Assembly: GCA_965219705.1 (NCBI GenBank)
Contig: OZ244789.1
Span: 1,550,001-1,614,000 of the forward strand
Source: JAJECS01 sp965219705
GTDB lineage: Bacteria; Chloroflexota; UBA11872
Direction of reading: 5' to 3'
DNA length: 64,000 nt
Position 1 is the stretch's first letter; every line of letters begins with the position of its first letter. This document shows positions 17,839 to 24,441 of the stretch, piece by piece. The notes beneath the pieces were generated by a model that did no database searches, was not told where the DNA came from, and saw nothing but the letters and a program-made list of their open reading frames with translations. The position numbers and the translations under genes are program-made.

Positions 17839-19265
17839 ACCGTGCCCTCGGGGGTGTCTTCCAGGACCACGTCGAGGTCCGCGAGACGGTCGCGAATGCG
17901 GTCGGCCAGCTCCCACTGTCGCGCCTCCCGCACTGCGCTGCGAATCTCAACCAGCAGCTCAATGTACGGTGCGGCGGTCGCGGCGTCGGCCGCTGGATCG
18001 AGCGCGGCAAGGCCTCCCTGTAGTGCCGACTCGATGTACATCGCGGCCCCATCCCGCAACTCAACGCCAAGCACGCCCAGCAATTCCCGCAGGCATGCCT
18101 GGGCGTAGACCACGACGCTCGGCGACGCAATCGGCGCGGCGCGGTTGATGGACCGCCCAAGCTCGAACAGCGCGCCGATGGCGCGAGGGGCGTTGAAGTC
18201 GTCGTCCATGGCCGCCTCGAACTCGAGCCGGGCGCGGCGGCATGCGGCGACGAGCGTCTCCGTGTCGCCTGACGGCTTTCCGCCGCGGGCGCGCATGATG
18301 CCGTGCAGCCGCTCGTAGGCGGCTGCTGACGGCCGCAGGGCCTCCATGGAGAAGCCCATCGCCGTGCGGTAGTGCACCGACAGGAAATAGAGCCGCAGCA
18401 CGTCCGGCTCCATGACCTCGAGCACCTCGGCCAGGGTCGTGTAGTTGTCCGCCGAGTGGGCCATCTTTTCGCCGTCGATCTGCAGCAGCCCCGTGTGCAG
18501 CCAGTGCTGCACGAATGGGGTTTGGCCGCTGCCGGCTTCCGCCTGCGCGATCTCGTTTTCGTGATGCGGAAAGATCAGGTCGGCGCCGCCGCCGTGGATG
18601 TCGATCTGGCTGCCAAACGCCGTCTGGATCATGGTCGAGCACTCGATGTGCCAGCCGGGACGCCCGCGACCCCAGGGGCTGTCCCAGCCGATCTCGTCCG
18701 CCGGGGCCAGCTTCCACAGCGCGAAGTCCCGCGGATCGCGCTTCTCCGGGTCCACCTCCACCCGCGCGCCGGCCTCGACGCCCACGTCCTCCGCACGTCC
18801 GGACAGCGAGCCGTATTCCGGGAAGGCGGGCACCGAGAAGTACACGCCCTGCGAGGTGGGATAGGCAAATCCGCGGTCGATGAGCTGCGCCACCGCCGCC
18901 ACGATCTCCGCCATGGAGCCGCTCACCGTCGGGTATTCGTGGGCATGGCGCACCCGCAGGCGGTCGAGAACGTCAAAGTACGCCCGCGTCTGCGCTTCGG
19001 CGTAGGCCAGCGGGTCCTGTCCGGCGGCCCGCGCGCGGTCGATGATCTTGTCGTCGATGTCGGTGAAATTCTGGAGATGCCGGACCTCGTAGCCGCGGTA
19101 CTCCAGATACCGCCGGACCACGTCCATGTGGACGAACATGAAACCGTGCCCGACGTGGGGTGGGGCCTTGGGCGTCATGCCGCAGACGTAGATGCGCACC
19201 GGACCGTCGTGCGTGCGGAACGGGCGCTTCTCTCCCGTGCGCGTGTCCGAGATGTGGAGCGTCAC
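17748..19265 (-). CDS. cysS: cysteinyl-tRNA synthetase with altered KMSKS motif
   Basis: A 505-residue class I synthetase that charges tRNA-Cys. YVCGMTPKAPPHVGHG carries the first zinc Cys and the HIGH motif as HVGH. FTDIDDKI, WHIECSTM and HGGGADLIFPHHENE supply the other zinc ligands and the cysteine-binding core. The KMSKS loop reads EKMAHSADN, so the second, usually catalytic, lysine is His. The DALR-type C-terminal helix domain is present. It sits between ispF and rlmB in the same operon. No second CysRS is in the window. Given its conserved zinc site it is probably functional, but its activation step deserves attention. Confidence 0.92.
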   Translation of the reverse strand: MTLHISDTRTGEKRPFRTHDGPVRIYVCGMTPKAPPHVGHGFMFVHMDVVRRYLEYRGYEVRHLQNFTDIDDKIIDRARAAGQDPLAYAEAQTRAYFDVLDRLRVRHAHEYPTVSGSMAEIVAAVAQLIDRGFAYPTSQGVYFSVPAFPEYGSLSGRAEDVGVEAGARVEVDPEKRDPRDFALWKLAPADEIGWDSPWGRGRPGWHIECSTMIQTAFGSQIDIHGGGADLIFPHHENEIAQAEAGSGQTPFVQHWLHTGLLQIDGEKMAHSADNYTTLAEVLEVMEPDVLRLYFLSVHYRTAMGFSMEALRPSAAAYERLHGIMRARGGKPSGDTETLVAACRRARLEFEAAMDDDFNAPRAIGALFELGRSINRAAPIASPSVVVYAQACLRELLGVLGVELRDGAAMYIESALQGGLAALDPAADAATAAPYIELLVEIRSAVREARQWELADRIRDRLADLDVVLEDTPEGTVWRRTTSTGTAPEPSGADTPSAKRSPPATG

Positions 19266-19298
19266 CGTGGATGACCGTGGGCGAGCCGGCGGCGAATT

Positions 19299-19787
19299 CT
19301 ACCGATGGCGCCGCGCCAGAAGGACCACGGCGTGGCAGGCGATGGCGCGGCCTTCGCCCACGGCGTCCAGGCCCTCGTTGGACGCGGCCTTGACGCTTAC
19401 GCGATCGACTCCGATATCAAGGCTCTCGGCCACCCGCTGCTCGATGGCCGGCGCGTGCGGCGCAAGCTTCGGCCGCTCCAGCAGCACCGTGGCGTCGACG
19501 TTCAGCGGTTCCCAGCCGCCGGCGCGGGCCAACGCCGCCGTCTCGCGCGCGAACCGCGTGCTGTCGGCGCCGCGCAACGCGGGGTCGCTGTCCGGGTAGC
19601 GCCGGCCGATGTCGCCCGCCTTGAGCGCGCCCAGGATCGCGTCCACGATGGCGTGCAGCAGCACGTCGGCGTCCGAGTGCCCCACGGCCCCATGCTCCGA
19701 CGGCACCCGCACGCCGCCGAGCATCAGCGGCCGGCCGCGCTCGAGCCGATGGATGTCGTAGCCCTGGCCCACGCGCAGCCCGGGCAC
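19299..19787 (-). CDS. ispF: 2-C-methyl-D-erythritol 2,4-cyclodiphosphate synthase
   Basis: A 162-residue enzyme of the MEP isoprenoid pathway that forms MEcPP with loss of CMP. RVGQGYDIHRLERGRPLMLGG contains the first metal-binding Asp and His. HSDADVLLHAIVDAILGAL is the second signature, and ADSTRFARE and AASNEGLDAVGEG complete the family pattern. The GTG at 19787 is taken as start, since family proteins begin a few residues before RVGQGYD. It follows the reductase gene after 23 bp. Together with ispD in the same run it places two consecutive-pathway genes in one operon, once fully linked before the insertion at 20.7-22.3 kb. Confidence 0.9.
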   Translation of the reverse strand: MPGLRVGQGYDIHRLERGRPLMLGGVRVPSEHGAVGHSDADVLLHAIVDAILGALKAGDIGRRYPDSDPALRGADSTRFARETAALARAGGWEPLNVDATVLLERPKLAPHAPAIEQRVAESLDIGVDRVSVKAASNEGLDAVGEGRAIACHAVVLLARRHR

Positions 19788-19810
19788 GGTCTCTGACGCC
19801 TCCGCCGTGC

Positions 19811-20719
19811 TTACCAGTAGTCCTCCGTGATGACTTGCGACTCGCGGCCGGTGGTGGGAAAGCCCTGGTTCGCGAGCACTTCCTTCACATCGCTGATCAT
19901 GCCCGGATTGCCGCACAGGTACGCGGCGCCGTCCGCCACCGTCAGGCGCTCGCGCACTTGCTCACGGGTCTCGGCGGGCAGGTAGGGCGGCACTCGACCG
20001 ATCGCGGGCTCGCCGCAGAGCTGCCGCAGCACGTCGTTGAGCCGTCCGCGGCCCATGTGCTCCTCGTACCCCGGGTCTTGGGTGGGACGGCTGATGACCG
20101 GCACGTAGAGCAACTCGAAGCCGACGTCGGCGGCCAGCGCCTCCAGCTCGGCCCGATAGCCCAACTGGTTGGCGTAGGACACCCCGTGCAGGATCGTGAG
20201 GCGCCGTGGGGGCGCTTGGCCGTTCCGCTGATAGTCATGCCAGTAGCCGCGCGCCATCGAGACGAACGGCGCGAGCCCCGTGCCGGTCGCCGCGCACACC
20301 AGATCGCGCTGCGTGGTCCGTGAGGGCACGAAGCGGCCGGCCGGGCGCGGCATATACAGCACCTCATCGCCCGGCGCGTGGCGCCAGAGCGCGCCGGTGA
20401 AGATGCCTTCGCGATTGCTGCCGTCCTCGTCCGCGTCGCGGACCAGGATGACGTAGAACTCGAGCGACTCGCGCTCGAGGGGCATCGACGCAATGGAGAA
20501 CTGGCGCGGGCGGGGGTCGTCCGCCGGTTGGTCCCAAAACGCGAGTTGCGTGTACTGGCCGGCCTCGAATTCAGGGAACGGCTCACCGTCGGGGCGCTCG
20601 ATGGTGAAGAGCGCGAGATCCGGGTCTTCAAGCAGCTGCCACGAGGCCAGCCGCGCGCGCTCCATGCGCTCGCGGATGTCGCGGCGCCGGCGCCGTGGAG
20701 TGGCCGCGGCCTCGGTCAC
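19811..20719 (-). CDS. ferredoxin/flavodoxin-NADP+ reductase-like flavoprotein
   Basis: A 302-residue FNR-family enzyme. RPRQFSIASMP binds FAD (RxYS-type, here RQFS), CAATGTGLAPFVSMARG is the pyridine-nucleotide phosphate loop, and YLCGNPGMISDVKEVL is the C-terminal NAD(P) motif. A C-terminal Trp ends the protein, as in several bacterial FNRs where the terminal aromatic stacks on FAD. It may supply electrons to the MEP-pathway iron-sulfur enzymes. The GTG at 20719 lies inside a sequence that also encodes the last residues and stop of ispD. This shows that the two genes originally overlapped as GTGA before being separated. Confidence 0.87.
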   Translation of the reverse strand: MTEAAATPRRRRRDIRERMERARLASWQLLEDPDLALFTIERPDGEPFPEFEAGQYTQLAFWDQPADDPRPRQFSIASMPLERESLEFYVILVRDADEDGSNREGIFTGALWRHAPGDEVLYMPRPAGRFVPSRTTQRDLVCAATGTGLAPFVSMARGYWHDYQRNGQAPPRRLTILHGVSYANQLGYRAELEALAADVGFELLYVPVISRPTQDPGYEEHMGRGRLNDVLRQLCGEPAIGRVPPYLPAETREQVRERLTVADGAAYLCGNPGMISDVKEVLANQGFPTTGRESQVITEDYW

Positions 20720-20757
20720 TGCTGTTGAGCGTGCGCGGGCATGGCGTCAGGATAGCC
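20715..20757. repeat. left direct repeat of the ispD/reductase insertion
   Basis: 36 bp (20715-20750) are identical to 22312-22347. The match extends to 43 bp with one mismatch. On the minus strand it encodes DAMPAHAQQQ and the TGA stop, i.e. a duplicate of the ispD 3' end fused to the reductase GTG start. Confidence 0.92.
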
Positions 20758-20759
20758 CG

Positions 20760-20880
20760 CCCCCATCCGTCATTCCCGCCCCAGTCCCATTCCCCCTGAG
20801 GGAAAGGCTAGAGCCTGCCCCGTACTCGATACGGGGATGCCGGGCCCCACCGTCATTCGAGTGAATGCGGGAAGCCGCCG
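20760..20880. repeat. REP-like hairpin block
   Basis: Intergenic sequence with two GTCATTC-type starts and several hairpins: CCCCGTA-CTCGA-TACGGGG at 20818-20836 (7-bp stem) and CATTC-GAGT-GAATG at 20854-20867. The wording resembles the GTCATTCCCGC...GCGGGAAT element at 57238-57260, so it is probably a dispersed family. It could also end transcription arriving from either side. Confidence 0.5.
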
Positions 20881-20911
20881 TCCCGACGGCAACACGGGCC
20901 GATAGCCTTCA

Positions 20912-20941
20912 TTGACAGCGGCATGCGCACGCAAATATAAT
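20912..20941 (+). promoter_or_regulatory. perfect consensus sigma-70-type promoter
   Basis: TTGACA at 20912-20917 and TATAAT at 20936-20941, separated by 18 bp. Both hexamers match consensus at all positions, which is striking in a genome with this GC content. It drives rightward into the cargo gene at 21015. Confidence 0.75.
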
Positions 20942-20953
20942 TACATCTTATGT

Positions 20954-20967
20954 TTAGCGTACGCTAA
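20954..20967. promoter_or_regulatory. 14-bp perfect palindrome, probable operator
   Basis: TTAGCGTACGCTAA is its own reverse complement. It starts 12 bp downstream of the -10 box, at roughly +6 to +19, a position where a bound repressor would block initiation or clearance. No repressor gene lies within the insertion, so the regulator would be the cargo protein or one encoded elsewhere. Confidence 0.55.
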
Positions 20968-21014
20968 CGCCTAAAGCGCAATCGGCGGCTAAGCTGGCGA
21001 CTCGGGAGGCACCG

Positions 21015-22037
21015 ATGAGCACCGACGACAAGTCGACCTCGTTCTTCAAGATGCTTGCTGGATGCGTACCGTCCGAAGAATACCTTCAACTCGTGGTATC
21101 GCGCGCCCTGGAATATCAACAACATTCGAAATCAAAACATCCTTCGCTGAAACGGCTGAGGACGGCGATCAACAACAGCGGGCTGGAGATTGAGGGTTGG
21201 CGCAGCAAGGCGGCAGCCAGCGCGCCAACGCCGCGCCTTGTCGCCCCCGTATCGGGACTTATGCCGCATTCCGACGACCTTGCCGAAGCGGTATTCAGCG
21301 TTTGGGCCGACTCTCATGAAGGTTTGCGCATGATAGCCGCCGACTGTCTTGATATTTCCGGCCTGCCGTCTTCCGGTCCGGCGGACGACAATGACGGGAT
21401 TCCTGCTATATGGGATCCGGTGATGTTGAACATCGAGGTCGAAGACGTCGTAAATATTCTTTACAGAGATGATATCTACCTCATGCTGTGTTTTCTGTCG
21501 GGATTTCTGCCCTATCAAGCCGACGATGACGCCGCTGACGATGAGGAGGCTAAAGCTGAAGAGGTCGCGTCAATTGAAGGCACGGTGTTCGCGGAGTGGA
21601 TCAAGCACTTGCAGTCGCTTCCGGAAGACGCGCCGGAATGGGACCGGATTAAAGGATTCGAGCGGTCGCTTTCGGACATTATCCAAGCGAAGGATACCGA
21701 ACACCTGCGGCTGGAAATGGTCGACATCGACATCGAAGAAATCAAGACGCGTTTCTCGGAAGAGCTGGAATACCTGGAACGGAATATCGAGTCCTGGTCG
21801 GCGCCGAGGGTCCCACATTCGCAGGTCGACCCAGTCTTTGATCTTGTCGGTCGCTTGCTGGAGTCGTTGGAGGAGTATCAACCGCTGCGCCAGCAATCCG
21901 CCAGCAGAGGCGAGGAGGAGGCGCGGCGCGCGCAACGGGACGAGTTGGAGCCGCGATTGCTGCGGCTGATTGACGACATCGAGGCGCGCATGACCGGCGG
22001 CGAGGTGCCGTCCACAGAGGCCGCTCCCGAGACCTAG
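21015..22037 (+). CDS. orphan acidic protein, cargo of the ispD/reductase insertion
   Basis: A 340-residue protein that I do not recognise. It has no signal peptide or membrane segment. The N-terminal 75 residues are mixed-charge helical. A central region (about 75-175) contains hydrophobic segments such as DVVNILYRDDIYLMLCFLSG. The C-terminal half is very acidic and probably coiled coil (LEMVDIDIEEIKTRFSEELE, EEEARRAQRDELEPRLLRL). The ATG at 21015 has GGGAGG 5 nt upstream. It is the only gene in the insertion, under a consensus promoter and palindrome. Composition is clearly AT-richer than the flanking operon. The frame continues after the TAG stop with a lysine/arginine-rich stretch, so the native protein may have been longer. 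Gene context suggests accessory, perhaps defence, function. This is inference only. Confidence 0.7.
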   Translation: MSTDDKSTSFFKMLAGCVPSEEYLQLVVSRALEYQQHSKSKHPSLKRLRTAINNSGLEIEGWRSKAAASAPTPRLVAPVSGLMPHSDDLAEAVFSVWADSHEGLRMIAADCLDISGLPSSGPADDNDGIPAIWDPVMLNIEVEDVVNILYRDDIYLMLCFLSGFLPYQADDDAADDEEAKAEEVASIEGTVFAEWIKHLQSLPEDAPEWDRIKGFERSLSDIIQAKDTEHLRLEMVDIDIEEIKTRFSEELEYLERNIESWSAPRVPHSQVDPVFDLVGRLLESLEEYQPLRQQSASRGEEEARRAQRDELEPRLLRLIDDIEARMTGGEVPSTEAAPET

Positions 22038-22201
22038 CCGGAACGTAAGCAGCCCACCAAGTCGAAGCCAAAACGTGCTAAATCGCGCGTGTTCGCCGCG
22101 CCAAAGGCTGAGACCAGCGGCAAATCAAACGTGTCGCTTCACCGCAAGGCAAGTGAAATGAGTGCGAGCGGCCGTCGTGGACCTGCGGGACCCCGCCTAA
22201 A

Positions 22202-22252
22202 TGTGTTCACCATGTCTCCGAACACCTGTTCACCCTCTATCCGGTCTGGACA
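22202..22252. mobile_element. relic resembling an IS end (copy A)
   Basis: 51 bp starting TGTGTTCACCATGTCTCCGA align without gaps to 29751-29801, with about 36 of the first 50 bases identical. The layout of repeated GTtcACC/ATGTCtCCG words and a final TCCGGTCTG block resembles terminal sequences of IS481-like elements, as I recall them. No transposase gene is adjacent. It lies inside the ispD/reductase insertion, 60 bp from its right repeat. Confidence 0.4.
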
Positions 22253-22311
22253 CCTGCGGGGAGAGGGGGCCCGGATCTGTGGCGGGGGAGGGTGCTCGAT
22301 CGGCGTCGCCC

Positions 22312-22354
22312 GTCACTGCTGTTGAGCGTGCGCGGGCATGGCGTCAGAATAGCC
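22312..22354. repeat. right direct repeat of the ispD/reductase insertion
   Basis: Second copy of the sequence at 20715-20757. It is the authentic 3' end of ispD (last residues DAMPAHAQQQ and TGA). The two copies are 1,597 bp apart start to start. Confidence 0.92.
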
Positions 22355-23047
22355 GGGACCCGCCGCCACTCGGGTCTGCGCGGCGCTCAGGTCCGCGGGC
22401 CGCGTGATCTTGATGTTGCCGGCGTCGGACTCGAAAACGTGGACGGGCACGCCCTCGTGCTCCAGCAGCGCGACGTCGTCGGTGAAGACCGCCAGGCGGT
22501 CGCGGTTGCGCCGGTGGGCCTGCAGCAGGGCGTCCAGGCGTCCGGTCTGGGGGGTCTGGGCCAGCCACACGTGCTCGCGCGGCAGCGTGCGCTCCACGCG
22601 GCCGGCGGGCGTCACGAGCTTCACCGTGTCGACGGACGGGACGGCGGCCACGGCCGCGCCGTGCGCCCGCGCCGCCTCGATTCCGCGCGCGATGATGGCC
22701 GGGGTCACGAACGGACGCGCCCCGTCGTGGACGGCCACCAGCGCCGCGCCGCCGTCGGCGAGCGTCTCAAGTCCGCAGAGGACCGACTCGGCGCGCGACG
22801 CGCCGCCCAGCACTACGCGCGCAACTTTAGTCAGTCGCGCCGCGCGAATGACCGCGACGATCTGGTCGCGGTTGGCCGGGCTTGTCGTCACCACCACATT
22901 GCGAATCTCGGGCGCGCGCTCGAAGGCCCGAAGGCTCCAGACGATCAGGGGCGCGTCGCCCAGCTGCGCCAGCAGCTTGTCCTGTCCGCCCATGCGAGTC
23001 GCGCCGCCGGCGGCCAGCACCACCGCGTCCACGGGGCCGGCGGTCAT
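22313..23047 (-). CDS. ispD: 2-C-methyl-D-erythritol 4-phosphate cytidylyltransferase
   Basis: A 244-residue MEP-pathway enzyme that makes CDP-methylerythritol. AVVLAAGGATRMGGQDK is the nucleotide-binding start, with the catalytic Arg and Lys. VAVHDGARPFV and VPSVDTVKLV are the CTP and substrate loops, and TPQTGRLDALLQAH and FTDDVALLE follow in order. The ATG overlaps the radA stop (ATGA at 23044-23047). Its last 10 codons are duplicated at 20715-20750, where they still abut the reductase. The insertion therefore did not damage ispD but separated it from the downstream genes. Confidence 0.93.
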   Translation of the reverse strand: MTAGPVDAVVLAAGGATRMGGQDKLLAQLGDAPLIVWSLRAFERAPEIRNVVVTTSPANRDQIVAVIRAARLTKVARVVLGGASRAESVLCGLETLADGGAALVAVHDGARPFVTPAIIARGIEAARAHGAAVAAVPSVDTVKLVTPAGRVERTLPREHVWLAQTPQTGRLDALLQAHRRNRDRLAVFTDDVALLEHEGVPVHVFESDAGNIKITRPADLSAAQTRVAAGPGYSDAMPAHAQQQ

Positions 23048-24378
23048 GCCAGCGCCAGCGTCAGCGCTTCGGCCAGGTTGGCGGCGCCCACGCCCTCGGG
23101 CGCGCCGTTGCGGGCGCTGGCGGCCGGCACCAGGCAGCGGGTGAAGCCCAGGCGCTGGGCCTCGCGCACGCGCACCGCGGCCGACGGCACCGAGCGCAGC
23201 TCGCCCGAAAGCCCGATCTCGCCGATGGCGGCCACCTGTGTCCCGGTCGCCACGTCGCGCGCGCTCGACGCGATGGCGATGGCGACGGCCAGGTCGACCG
23301 CGGGCTCGCGGAGGCGCAACCCGCCGACCACGTTCAGATACACGTCGTGCTGGCCGAGTTGGACTCCGGCGCGGCGGCCGAGCACCGCCAGCAGCATGTG
23401 GAGCCGGTTGAGGTCGAATCCCGTGGCGAGCCGCTTGGGCAGGGCATAGGCCGTCGGCGCCGCCAGGGCCTGGACCTCGACGACCAATGGCCGCGTGCCT
23501 TCCAGCGGCACGGCCACCGCCGAGCCCGGCGCGCGGGCGTCGCGCTCGGCGAGGAACAGCGCCGACGGATTCGGCACTTCGCGCAACCCGTCGCCGCGCA
23601 TCTCGAACACCGCCACCTCGAACGTCGGCCCGAAGCGGTTCTTCACCGAGCGCAGCAGGCGCTGCGCGTGGAAGTCGTCCCCTTCCAGGTACAGCACCGT
23701 GTCCACGATGTGCTCGAGCGTGCGCGGCCCCGCCACCGTGCCTTCCTTGGTGACGTGCCCCACCAGCAGCACCGGCGTCTGGGACGCCTTGGCGAACTGC
23801 ATGATCTGCACCGTCGCCTCGCGCACCTGGCTCACGCTGCCGGGCGCCGCGCCCAGACCCTCGACGCGCACGGTTTGAATCGAATCCACGACGATCAGAC
23901 CCGCGCGCAGGCGCTGCGCCTCACTCAGCGCCCCGCCGATCTCGGTATCGGGGTAGATGTGGATGGCGCTGGATTCGAGCCCCATGCGCCTGGCGCGCAT
24001 GCGGAGTTGCTGCGGCGACTCCTCAGCCGCCGCGTAGAGCACCGGCCGCCGGTCGGTGCCCAGCGCGGCGGCCGCGCGCAGCACGAGCGTGGATTTGCCG
24101 ATGCCGGGGTCGCCGCCGATCAGGATCAGCGCGCCGTCGACCAGGCCGCCGCCCAGCACGCGGTCGAATTCGACCATGCCGGTCGAGCGGCGCACCGCGG
24201 CGTCGTCCTGGACCTCGCCCAGGGGTACGGCGGCAACCGCCGCGGAGGCCGGCGCCGCGCTGGGCGCACGGTGCTGGATGATGCTGTTCCAGCCGCCGCA
24301 TGCGCCGCACTGCCCGCTCCACTGCTGATGGCGTGTCTCGCAGGCCTCGCAGATGTAGGTCGCGCGAGCCTTAGCCAT
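23044..24378 (-). CDS. radA: DNA repair protein RadA
   Basis: A 444-residue RecA-like ATPase and branch-migration helicase of recombination. The N-terminal zinc finger reads YICEACE ... QCGACGGW. Walker A is GGDPGIGKSTL (about residues 83-93). The RadA-specific KNRFG is present at about residue 240. The C-terminal third is Lon-protease-like (VDLAVAIAIASS, IGEIGLSGELR). Length and order are standard. It lies between clpC and ispD on the minus strand. The classic clpC-radA neighbourhood of Gram-positive bacteria is retained. Confidence 0.95.
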   Translation of the reverse strand: MAKARATYICEACETRHQQWSGQCGACGGWNSIIQHRAPSAAPASAAVAAVPLGEVQDDAAVRRSTGMVEFDRVLGGGLVDGALILIGGDPGIGKSTLVLRAAAALGTDRRPVLYAAAEESPQQLRMRARRMGLESSAIHIYPDTEIGGALSEAQRLRAGLIVVDSIQTVRVEGLGAAPGSVSQVREATVQIMQFAKASQTPVLLVGHVTKEGTVAGPRTLEHIVDTVLYLEGDDFHAQRLLRSVKNRFGPTFEVAVFEMRGDGLREVPNPSALFLAERDARAPGSAVAVPLEGTRPLVVEVQALAAPTAYALPKRLATGFDLNRLHMLLAVLGRRAGVQLGQHDVYLNVVGGLRLREPAVDLAVAIAIASSARDVATGTQVAAIGEIGLSGELRSVPSAAVRVREAQRLGFTRCLVPAASARNGAPEGVGAANLAEALTLALA

Positions 24379-24441
24379 CAGGGCTAGCGCTGTGCGGGAT
24401 GGAGGGCGTTGGCGCGCCGGCGCCGCGGCGCGCGGGCCCGA

